A stretch of DNA of 64,000 nt from Cycas panzhihuaensis. Its lineage: Eukaryota > Cycadophyta. Positions within the stretch are counted from its first letter, which is position 1. Every line of letters starts with the position of its first letter. The notes under the pieces were generated by a model. It saw only the letters and a program-made list of their open reading frames with translations. It made no database searches and had not been told where the DNA came from. The position numbers and the translations under genes are program-made. The stretch is taken from positions 117,869,741 through 117,933,740 of the forward strand of contig CM041465.1 in the NCBI GenBank assembly GCA_023213395.1, read 5' to 3'. Below are positions 34,787 through 45,199 of this stretch, in pieces.

Positions 34787-36311
34787 TTTGAAGTTCTATT
34801 GCATGGAACATTAACTAAGCTGATAGTTTGCAATATGCTGCATCTTGACCATTCTCCCCCTCAGATCTCCTATGATTCCATCTGCATTGGCGCGTGATAG
34901 ATAGGTGCAGCTATAGTTGCATGGCAGCCGCATTCACGACAACACCATTTCTCCATTCATAGATTCAAAATTTTATTTTTTATTTTAATTTTTATAAGGT
35001 TTAAAAAAATTAAATTAAATTAAATACTTTTTGAAATCTAATGTTTAAAATCCTAGCCCCCTTTACATTTTAGCCCTCAGTCATATACTACTCCACGTGG
35101 CCTTTAGCGCATTACTTAAAAGGGTTTTCTCAATTTCATAAAAGTTTTTCTTTTATTTTTTTTATTTTTATTTTTTTTACATAAGGTACTTGGCAAAGTT
35201 TTACCATAACTTCTCACTGGGTCATCGGTTTCTGATGAAACCTATCCCATTGAGTCCATAATTTTCTGTAGTATGATTTTGACTAGTCATATGACCAATT
35301 TAGAGTTGATTTGACCCATTTTCAATCAGTTTAAAATCGATCATTCTTTTTTGAAGATATTTTTAACTATTTTCATAAAAAGCTTTTTTTGTCATATTAT
35401 ATTTTATCACTAGGTGATTATTTTCTACCCAGATCTATTCTACAGTCATCTATTATCAGCAAACTTTATTACCATTTATTTATTTTATTTTTAAGATTTA
35501 TTTTAATCATTATTTTAATCAACCAAAGTGACACTTTACTGGTTTTTAACACTTTTTAAATATTTTATCATAAAAGTACTTATTGCCATTTTCATTATAA
35601 TTTTTCTGTTTTACATCAGAATTAAGTTCTGTTAGTTTTGTTGGGAAGCTGATTCACTCCTCTTTGAACTAACACTATTATTTATAAGTTTTGAAGTGTT
35701 TTTATTAATTTTCAAATCCATCAAAGTTGAGGTACTTAACAGCCTCTAATCTGCCATTATTACACATATACATATATTATTTCTCAAAATTTTCAACTGA
35801 AAATATATGAAGTAGCTCTATAAACTTTATATGACTATTTTACATCATTCTATAAGTCTTTTATTAGCATTTTTATACTATTTTGAGTCCTAGGCTCCTG
35901 TTAAGCCTCAAAAGGAGGTCTGTACATTTGGTTCATTCAAATATTGACTTATAGGAACCCGTTTTCAAAATAGTTAATCCCATTGAATAGGTTTTTTGTT
36001 GATCTTCACTTTGGTGTAATTTCATCATATTATGACTTTGTTTAGTACAGCTTTGAAGCTACTAAACTTGAGTATCAAAGTATATCCTAGCAAGCTTATC
36101 TTAAGAACCTTTTATTGTTCATCTTCAAAGTTTCAATTTAGATTTACATAATTAAAAGAATCTTAGTTATATTATAATTTATTTATATATTCATCATATT
36201 TCAAATTTTATTTGAAATTATATCTTAGAATTTTCTCATATTTATTGATTTATTGAGTTTTTTAACTTAGTAAAAGCATATTCTTTTTTATGTACTAAAG
36301 TTTTCAGTAAA

Positions 36312-36929
36312 ATGACAATCAATCTTGATTAAGTACAATTTCCTATATTTGATGGCCATAATTTTTCACTATGGCATAAGACTGTGTAAAATTATTTTAT
36401 TACACATGATCTTTGAAAATACTTACAAGATGAGTATGATGTTAGTATTAAGGAAAATATTGAAAAAGATAATGAAGCATTAGCTTTACTAGTTTGCACT
36501 ATAGATGATGATGTCTTTTTTAAAGTTTGTGAACTAACAACTTCTAAATCTATGTGGGACATTTTGATTTCTACTTATGAGGGAGATACCCTCAATGAAT
36601 TTAACATTAATGTTGAGCATGCCAGACAAGTACCATAATAGGTGGATTGTAATGAAAAAACCAGAGAAAATTTAAATCAAATGTATAATCATCTTGTTGC
36701 ACAAGAACTTGATCCTCCATTTGAGGTGAAGAGATATGATGATATGATAGTTGTTCACAACATAAAGTTTTCAGAAGACAAAGTTCAAGTTTAAAGTTTT
36801 CTTAAAGTTCAAGTTGACAAAGTCAAAGTTGTAGCTACACATACACGTTTGAATCAAGCTTCATTTACTTACAGATTTTTTGCACCACTTAATAGTGAAG
36901 ACACATATATTGTTAAAAGGATGAAGTAG
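36312..36929 (+). pseudogene. gag-like ORF of element B
   Basis: The start codon at 36312 opens MTINLD-stop-VQFPIFDGHN and FSLWHKTV, then NYFITHDL-stop-KYLQDEYDV. LALLVCTIDDDVFFKVCELT and SKSMWDILISTYEGDTLNEF follow. This is a plant Copia gag opening with its Trp, then a family-specific tail rich in Asn, Glu, Asp and Lys. About six stops break an otherwise collinear frame. There is no zinc knuckle. The tail runs towards the polypurine tract, about 100 nt further on. Homologous frames sit at the same place in A and C. RNA packaging is inferred from the family resemblance only. Confidence 0.72.
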
Positions 36930-37025
36930 GTTGATAATGATCAAGATAAAAGACAAATCTTCAAAGTTTTTCTTAAGTATAAATTCCACAAGTTTAAAGA
37001 GAAGACATTGTTCGTGATGATCATT

Positions 37026-37036
37026 AAGGGGGAGAA
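37026..37036 (+). other. element B polypurine tract
   Basis: AAGGGGGAGAA lies immediately before the TGTTGGGG start of the 3' LTR. Confidence 0.88.
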
Positions 37037-37487
37037 TGTTGGGGTTAATGCTCAGCACCCCACTCCCACCTTCCAACCAGGAGTGCACACCTCACTCTCA
37101 TCAATTTACACATGTAAGTGCTCACATGTGTAGGTAAGTATAAGGTAAGGTTGATTTGATTTATGTTAATTTGAGTTAAGTTCATTTAAGTTAAGTTAAG
37201 TTATTATTTTATTGTTATTTAAATTTTAGGGGTTGAGGAGTTTCCCTCCTCCCCCAAACTATATATTTTGAGGGGTGTGCAACCCTAGTGTCTTTAGACA
37301 CTGCCTTCATTTTGGACATTTGTAATACTCTCTCTACAAAAATGGATTGAATACAATGGATCTTGTTTTTGTGTAACAATGATGTATTGATTTATGATTA
37401 TATCTTTTATGTTCTTCCCTATTCTCCATGATTATTTTTCTATCGTTTGGTATCAGAGCTATTTTGGGCCTCCATTATTTTCCTTTA
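37037..37487 (+). repeat. element B 3' LTR
   Basis: It is 451 bp. It starts TGTTGGGGTTAATGCTC and ends TTTTCCTTTA. It carries the inner TTGGTATCAGAGC (37447-37459), the hairpin-forming GTGTCTTTAGACAC, and the GTTGAGGAGTTTCCCTCC block. AATAT follows. Confidence 0.92.
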
Positions 37488-37501
37488 AATATTACCTAAT
37501 A

Positions 37502-39431
37502 TTTCCCTTTTAATGTCTATCCATATCATATATAATTACTTTAAATATGATGTCAGGTCTATATAAAATCTAATTATCTATTGGAGCACATAGATAACTA
37601 GCTACTATATTCACTAATCCTTTAGAATGGTCTTCCTATACATGGTTGATCAACATTTGCCTACCAAGAAGCCTTTAACTACTTCCATTCTACCTATTTT
37701 TGGCTCTCCTAGTTAAGGTCATACCTCTAAGAGAAAATTTAAGCTGAAAACCCTTAGCTCCATCTATTGCACCATGGAGCAAAGGCATAAAAAATATTAG
37801 TTGAGTAGAAACATGTGACAAAAAACCTTTTTTTTAAGGCAATGGCTCTATTTTAACATCCTATTGAATTAAGGTCTAAACTTCATATCATTAGAACTAT
37901 CCTAAAATATCTTTAAAGCATATAAAATGACCATTCTTGGAAAGACCCATGAATTGTCTTTGAAACACAACTAATGATGCTTAATTTTAATGTTGTATAA
38001 GAGAGATATGGTCATTTTATTGAGCATAGGTCCTTAAAACAAAGAAAAATAAAAGAGTAAAAAATAAAGTTGTAATCCATTTGCATCATGGCTCAATTAT
38101 TAATATAACCTCCTAAGGGGATAATGGACTTTAAGAAACATTATAAAATAATTAAATGATATTTTATAAAGTTTATAATCTTTATAATATTAAAAAATAA
38201 AAGAACATTTTATCATTTCATCATTTTGACCTATGCATGACCCATGAGGGTATGTTTAATTCCCACTCATTATTTCTTAATGGATTTCAATCTAAGGACA
38301 CATTTCTAAGGTAAATCTAATACTTTAAATGTAATAATAGCCTTACATTCTCCTGAAACACACTCATAGAGAAGAAAATAATAGTAAAAAGTGTCCAAAT
38401 TCTTTAATAAATTCTGAATAGGTATTTAATCTATTTAATGAGTTTCCCAACCTTTGAATTTATTAGAACAACTACCCAACAATACCAACTCACCTCTAAA
38501 TGCCACTATCTCACTTATTTATCATTTACAATCACCAATAAAGCTAAAATTAAATGAAATATAGGGGGGAATAGCTAAATTATTCATCAAAACTCTACAA
38601 ACCCTTAATATTTTATTGGCATATAATTATGGCTCTCACAACAACTTGTAAATTTCTTTCTTCCTCTCAGATTTTCCTTCTAATATATTGTATCTCAAAA
38701 AACAAAGTAGATCTTTCTATCACAGTAATTTTTCCATCAAATGACAATCATTCAATCTTTAACTTGTTGATGGTGTGGCACCCAACAAACCCAATGAACC
38801 CACTCTTATCATTGCACTCTCACATTACCTATAGAATTACTTCATAAAGTATGGGTTCTCTCAATCAATAATCTCTACATCAAAGCCCTAACATACTATT
38901 CACATAAGCTAATAAACCATATGTTACTCCAAGCCATGCTATAATACCTTAATTTATTCTATCCAATATAATAGTAAGTAAAATTGTGGCCTTCTTACCA
39001 TATCGCTGGCTTCATAGGGTGACCAAGCATATATTTGAAGCCTTTATCTTGGGCTCACATTTAACACCTATATATATACTAGTAAAACATGGAAATAACC
39101 AATCCAAAAATAAATTATACATATAGAAAACCTTCTTGGGATTTGAGGTAACTATAACATCTATACTTTGAAAGGATTTTCATGTATAGGCACCAACATG
39201 ATTTAGGCTCATGACACCAACATGCTCTAAGCGACCTAATAAACACAGTTCAAAACTATCCACAACCTATAATAGAACTTTATTAATAAATAGACAGACT
39301 ACTACTTTTATTATTCACAAACATGCATATTTAAAATAAGTTCTAAATAAACCCTTAATAGGCAGATACACTCATAGTCTTGTAGTCTAATGAGGGGCAA
39401 AACAAGTTTAAACTAGGGATGTAATTCCACT
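37502..39431 (-). other. element L interior, non-coding
   Basis: This is 1.9 kb with no frame that I can connect to gag or pol on either strand. The 72-codon plus-strand ORF at 38629 is short and unlike any known family. The stretch is taken as the interior of L only because it lies between the paired repeats. Confidence 0.4.
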
Positions 39432-39755
39432 TTCTAGAAATAAATGCCTAATATAGTTCCAAGATCATATAAAACTATGAAACATAAAGACATGTAGATG
39501 AACAAATAAGAAATAATATGCATAAATATATAAAAAAAGCTACTTGTGAGCAATGACCACTTCCAATTATATTATGATAAACTAATATATATTTATAGTA
39601 TATACCATCACTTAGTTATGTTATTATAATCTAGGAGCCACTTAATTAACTAATGATTGATTATATGATGAATTGTATATGATATGACCCCCTAATATAC
39701 ATCAAAGGGGTAACTATAATAATTTAATATTCCCATGGGTTAACATTACCTAATA
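39432..39755 (-). repeat. element L right LTR (uninterrupted copy)
   Basis: It is 324 bp and partners 31086-31402 plus 37493-37501. Its GGTTAACATTACCTAATA shows the element B target site without an insertion. Confidence 0.75.
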
Positions 39756-41034
39756 TTATGGACAAAAAGGGATTTCAAGACGAAAGATATAGGGAAGAAG
39801 GGGTATAATGAAATAAGATTAACAACACAAAATAAGATTTATCAAATTAGTGAGTAGATAGACAAAATGGGACTTTAAGAACTGGAAAATAAAGTTGAGA
39901 AGAGGGGAGGAGGGTATCTATAACCTATCAATCCCTAAAAATGTGTAATAATTTTAACTAATATACTTAAATGAGTATGAAAATCTTGATAAAATAAGAT
40001 AGATGAGTTTTAAGTGATAAAAGAGGGTCATGGGGCCCATGGAAGTACTTGTATATCATTTTTCTTAAAAAAGTAGGTTAAATCTAACTTAGTAAAAAAT
40101 GAGACGAGTTCATCAAAATAAGATGTATGATGAATAAAGATAAAAGTGAACCCATGGGCTCTTTTCTCTAATTTTGAGAGACTCTTGGAGCATGTCTTAT
40201 CTACAACAGATTAATATTTACAAAAATGGCCTTACTACGATAAAATTATCCAGCTTTTTTCCCCTTATTTTTATAGTGAAGACTTTTGGACTTGTAGTTA
40301 AATATTTGTATAGGAAGAAGTTTGAAAATAGTTTGAATAATTTATTATGGTTGTTGTTATGGTGATTTAGAATGCTTACTATAATAACTTTATACTTTCT
40401 TTATAATTTAATAATGGTATTTGATGCATAGTGTGACGATACATAATAGTATTTAGGCAACCAATCTTAAGTAGATTTTAGACACATATTTTACCTAGTT
40501 ATTAATCCCTTTAATAAACTTCTAAATTGGTATTAATCATATGGCCTAATTTCTTAGGGCACTAGCTTTGAAGGTTCATCTTACTTACAATTGTATTAGT
40601 CATGTTGAGGTTGTTAGGAAGGGTAGCTTTCTAATACTAACCACTGACTAGTGTACTATAGGTTTTTAGTGTTTGACATATTTCCTACTCTAGGATAGGA
40701 AAGTAAGCTTAATGGGGCCCTCTTATATACTCAAAGCTACATGGAGATTTATTTTCATATGTAGGTATTGTATAAGGCCTGCATAAGTAGGTACCTTACT
40801 TCACTTTGCATATTAGCATATACCCAAGTATGCTTGGTCAAGAACGATAACTGGCCATGGATTATTAAAAACCCTTAGATTAAGGTCTTTAACTAAACTA
40901 TTTAAAGAAACTATTATAATAAGGGGTTTATTGATTTTTTTAATCTCTATAAATTATAGAAGGAAGGACAATGTAGAGAGAGTACTCAAATAGAAAAATA
41001 GAACATAAGGAAAATAAATGAAGGAGAGGGTTTT

Positions 41035-41038
<4 letters not shown>

Positions 41039-41078
<40 letters not shown>
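41039..41078. repeat. (TA)20 microsatellite
   Basis: This is an uninterrupted TA run. Confidence 0.95.
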
Positions 41079-41083
<5 letters not shown>

Positions 41084-41149
41084 TAGCTCTTCTTACTATT
41101 TTTCTTCTTCAAAATCATGCTTTTGGCTTTGAATGGTCTTATGAACTAG

Positions 41150-41161
41150 GCTCTGATACCA
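41150..41161 (-). other. orphan retrotransposon primer binding site with LTR end
   Basis: On the minus strand this is an exact TGGTATCAGAGC. It is separated by 2 nt from a sequence ending in CA (left edge at 41164 on the plus strand). The spacing is the same as in J, L and the TRIM. A 5' LTR should start here and run right, to about 41480 or beyond. No partner LTR was found to the left. Confidence 0.6.
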
Positions 41162-44100
41162 CTTGAGATATGTTTGTCCTAATATTCTTCCATATACTCA
41201 ATTCTCTTTAAGCTCAAAAAGGCATAATAATAAGACTTAAGTAGTAAATCAAACACAACACCTTTTATGAGTAGATGGATACTAATTACAAAAAATATGG
41301 ATATACCAAGGTACCAAAGATCAATAAAGTTGTACTGAAATATAATCTCATAAAACTTTAATGCATAGTAATGCTCTTCTTGTAATCAACAACCCTTTAA
41401 TAGATAGTGTTTCCTAGATTTTGGGAAGTCTATACTCATCTCACACCAATAGGTAAGTGAAAGTATGTACTTCTTGTCTTTTATTTTAATTTTAGGTTAG
41501 TTTAGTTCTTATATAAGTATGTACTAGTATTTGTGTATTATTTTGGTGAATAGATGTGTGGGTTATCAGTATATGACAATTATTTCTATGGTTAGTGGCT
41601 TTAAAAGGTTGTCCATTAAGCTAATTTGAACTACAAAAGGCTTTCTAACACCTTTGAAGACACTTCTCACCCTTTTTTCACCACCATTTATAGTGATTCC
41701 ATGCTTGTCTTACTTTCTTGGGTATTTTTACTATTGAAACTATTAATTTTACATGCATTTTCCTTTGTCTTATTGTGATAAATGCATGTCTAGCCTTGAT
41801 TTTGAATTATTTTGTGTTAAAAACTATTTATCCTATACTCTATTCTATTGTAGAGAAACTTTGCAATACCATTGAGTTCATCATAGTACCATGGAAAACA
41901 TTTTTTGTGGTGCTATTAAAAACTTTATATAAAAGTATACAATAAAAATAAGAAAGTATATATTTTAATATGTAATAAATGCACCTAGCTATATTTTTGG
42001 CTTATGTTAGGTTAAAAATCTCGTGGGGATCTATTTTATTCTTCTTCCCAAGTCTTGGATTTAATGCTTTACTTATTTTTTATTATTTTTTAAATCCATG
42101 GGTATTTTCCCCATGGTTTTGGCCCATAGTTTGGATCTTAAACCATGGGCCCAATACTACTAAACCAATAACACTCAATGTCTATAAATACCTGCAATTT
42201 TTCCATAGGAAGGAAAGGTAAAAAATTATAGTGTTACACTATTGGAATGCTGCTAATGTTTTTGTAGTTTACATTACTCTTTCACTTATTTATTGCCTTC
42301 CTTTTTTGAGTGGAAATTAGAAATGAATTAGAGTGTGAAGAGGTTTGGATTAGAGCATATACCAAGAGCATCCCCTATCGACCAAGAACTAGGGTAGAAG
42401 CACCGCACAATCTATATTTCATTCCATTCTAATTGGTGTTTGGTTTATAGTTTGTCAAAATCTTCTAGTTTTTATTTGAATGTTTGTTTCTTTGTCATTT
42501 CACTTTGCATGTTTCATTTATCCATAGGAAAATATCTTACAAAGGGAGAGAGAGCAAAGTATCAATATCTAAGATCTGATTTGGTGATAACCACGCCAAC
42601 TTTGAGTCTCCATTTACTACTAGTTATTAGTTTCACATGTTATTTCCATTTCAAATTGTAGTTTCTTTAAATCATTTTATTTTGCCATATTTATTACTCA
42701 TACTAATTTGGCAAGTGGAGTATATTAACTTATTATCATACAAGTTGAAATTTTTTTGGAGCTAGTTAGAGATCCCCTTCTCTTTGTTATTCTTCCCATT
42801 AAAAGATAGTGCCTATTGCATAACTAGAGTGTTGCCCAAACTCCATTATTATATTCAAAAAGATATAAGCTTTAAAAGTTGGTTTTTAACCTATTTTAAT
42901 ACATTTTGGTTTATAATCATGTTTTTTTCTATCATAACTCAATCTAGTAAGTAGAAATGCTACTAGATATTTCTTAAAAATTCATGAATTATTGCATGTG
43001 ACTAACCTTGTTTTGAGTTATCTAGAGACATAAATGGCATGAGGCTTTGCATTCCTAAGAGGTTGAGTAAATCCCAAGACTTCCTCTCAAAACCATCACC
43101 TCATAAATTTTATTTAAAAAAAAAAAGGCTTTAAATCATATATTTTAATTTCATTTATATTTGGAAAAAAAAAAGATAAAAAGAGGAATTTGCTTACTTG
43201 TTTATTAGACTTACTTCTCCTCACCTCTTACATATAAGTTAGTTTAACTTTTAAACGAAAAAGAGCACTAAAAATCAAGTAAAAAAGTGAGAGAATATTG
43301 CATTTCATTATATATTATTATATATTAATTTTTTATTTATTTCATTTAAAAAAGGGCCATAATGGAGTAGAGATTCATAATTTTTATGAGTTCTTAAATT
43401 TGTGAGGCTGAAAAGCATCTCCTAGGTTAGATTTTATTATCCTTTTTGTTTCAAGCTAAAAATATATAGTTATATTATTAGATTTGCGTTTTGCTTCTTT
43501 AGTCTCTATTTAGGGATATGGTCTTCTTTATTCCAAAGAGTGGGGTCCATTTTCTCTTTACTTAGATTTCATCATTGGATGAGAGTACTGGGCTTATGGC
43601 TTTAAGTATTCATCTTCCTATTCATGTTCTAAATAATCGATAAAGGATTTCTATCTATATTATGTATTATTAAATGGGGTGTTGATAATCAAATGAGCTT
43701 TAGTATTCCTACTAAGAGCAATAACCTCTTCTATTTCTCCTCGTAGACCAGGAATCTCATTGGAGTTAGATGTGAGTATTATTAGGCTACCTGATAGTTG
43801 TGTAAAATGAGGCATTGGTATTGATGAGTTTCCACTAATTTATCCATAAGTAGATAGATCTATACTATGGTCTTAACTTCTTTAGACCTTTTACCTTGGT
43901 CAATCCTTTCCCTTATTCTTCTAAATTGAGTCTAGCATATAGGAATATTTATGAGTTAGGTTAGTATAGATCAATCTATCTTTTGAGGGTTTAGTTTTAT
44001 TAAGTTTAAGCATAGAGAAGCGATTAATTTTTTGGGCACATATGCCCCAACAATACCCTTATACTTTGAGGTCTATTTCAATGCTATTTAGTCCTTCTAA

Positions 44101-44245
44101 AATACTTACTAGATATATAGATTGATATCATCCTAAATTTATTAGCTAATTACTAATTTTCTTTTTTATTATTTTTATGCATTATTTTCTCATTTACCTA
44201 CTTGCATCATTGTTTGATTATATATATTTTTTCATGTTTTCTTTT

Positions 44246-44580
44246 TGTTCAGAAATACAAATATGTAAATAGGATGCATAGTCATTTATGGACATAATAG
44301 ATTCAAACCAAACATGCACATGGGATAGATAGATTTGACGTGGGAACCCATTCAGAAAAGACCCCACTACAGAAATAATTTAATTACATTTTTACAAATT
44401 TATTGTGTTACATTACAATGGACTTTGATTTATATTTATAAATCATAAGTGCCTCAAATATTTAATATTCAGATTACTTCTATCAGCTCATATATATCAC
44501 ATATTTATATCAATTAATATTTATACAATATTACACCACTTTACATTAGTTAGTAAATGGTTGTTAATACTACTCTAACA
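44246..44580 (-). repeat. element E 3' LTR
   Basis: On the minus strand it starts TGTTAGAGTAGTATTAAC and ends TTTCTGAACA. It pairs with 48090-48425. Confidence 0.85.
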
Positions 44581-44599
44581 TCCCCTCTTAATGTAAATA

Positions 44600-45170
44600 T
44601 GGGGTGTTGAAGTCTTCCTAGGGATTTGTCTATCTTTATCCTAGTTGATTAATCCCCCCTCAAGGATAACCTCACTGAATCTCTAATTTGCACAAATATT
44701 GATATAGCAATCTTCAGTAAGAGCTTGGTGAACACATCCACAAGTTGATCTTCACATGGGAAAAGCTCAACCTACATCTTCCTTGATCTAATCTACTCTT
44801 AGATGTAATAGTTCTATGCCTCGTATGTGCATGATTATTTGGAAATATCTCCAATAGTCTATGTAACCATACAACTCCATTTACATCGATACTTAGTCTA
44901 TAATACTCAACCATTTTCCTTGACTAAACCAAGAGGTTGAGCCACTTGAGCCATGTAGATCTCCTCTTCAACTCTTTATTAAGGAATACTAACCTCTTAT
45001 TCATTTGATATGACTCCAAACTATATGTAGCTATTAATGTAAGGAATAATTAGACTAAAAAAAACATAGAGACTAGTGTAAATATCTCCTCATACTTGAT
45101 TCTTTTTTCTATAATGAAATCCTATACAACAAGCTTTTCCAACTTACAAACCAACTGGGTTCTTGAGAGT
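44600..45170 (-). pseudogene. Copia RT piece fused to RNase H end, element E
   Basis: The minus-strand frames read IKYEEIFTLVSM, then EEIYMAQVAQPLGLVKENG, the RT finger region where LNGxLKEEVYM is usual. They pass directly to MVEYYRLSIDVNGVVWLHRL, corresponding to the A-E-Y-x-x-L ... WLRRLL part of RNase H. The final EDQLVDVFTKLLLKIAISIF is the D-Q-L-A-D-x-FTK-x-L signature of Copia polyprotein ends. Several frameshifts and stops occur. The RT palm with its YVDD box is missing between the two parts, which shows an internal deletion. Confidence 0.72.
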
Positions 45171-45199
45171 GGTAAGGGACCCAAATCCCACATGTCACT

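Larger units (their letters stand above)
32960..34960. other. element B cargo slot (host gene fragments)
   Basis: Sequence shared with A and C stops near 32960 and resumes near 34960. The 2.0 kb between them is unique and richer in GC and in coding-like frames than the flanks. It contains the start of an SR splicing factor (33668-33862), a 53-codon open frame that may be from a decapping-complex scaffold (33978-34139), and a third coding-like stretch (about 34450-34786). The first two lie antisense to the element. The part at 32960-33660 has two overlapping short minus-strand frames that I do not recognise. Confidence 0.72.
31403..37487 (+). mobile_element. element B: gag-bearing LTR element carrying SR-protein and other gene fragments
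   Basis: This 6,085-bp element has LTRs at 31403-31838 and 37037-37487 and an exact AATAT duplication (31398-31402 and 37488-37492). The second LTR of element L (39432-39755) shows the same site without an insertion. The order is 5' LTR, 2-nt spacer, primer site, 5' internal segment shared with C and A (to about 32960), cargo slot (about 32960-34960), shared 3' internal segment, gag-like ORF (36312-36929), polypurine tract and 3' LTR. There is no pol. It is the best preserved copy of the family in the window. Confidence 0.92.
31086..39755 (-). mobile_element. element L: old non-autonomous LTR element whose left LTR is split by element B
   Basis: Direct repeats of about 325 bp lie at 31086-31402 (continued at 37493-37501 after B) and at 39432-39755. 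They share TAGAAATAAATGCC at one end and ACCTAATA at the other. On the minus strand the right copy is followed by a 2-nt spacer and a primer-like TGGAATTACATC (8 of 12 positions). The left copy is preceded by a purine run AAAAGGGAAA. Flanks ATATG and TTATG could be a decayed target duplication. The 1.9-kb interior (37502-39431) has no recognisable coding sequence. Orientation and outer ends are less certain than the repeat pair itself. Confidence 0.6.
39756..44245. other. unassigned region with one orphan primer site and a TA microsatellite
   Basis: This is 4.5 kb without a convincing gene. It contains (TA)20 at 41039-41078 and an exact primer binding site at 41150-41161. A TATA-like CTATAAATACC lies at 42181, in a stretch with several CCATGG palindromes (42098-42150). 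The short plus-strand frames at 41718, 41979 and 42440 have hydrophobic, low-complexity content and match no family that I know. Confidence 0.4.

Noticed and set aside
32960-34960. Helitron as the carrier of the gene fragments in element B
   Set aside because: No TC...CTRR ends with a 3' hairpin were seen at the edges, and the same slot is filled with different DNA in A and C. It remains the main alternative until junctions are compared across many copies.
41718-42661. Three hydrophobic plus-strand ORFs (41718, 41979, 42440)
   Set aside because: They are short, T-rich and unlike any known family. AT-rich sequence gives such membrane-like frames by chance.
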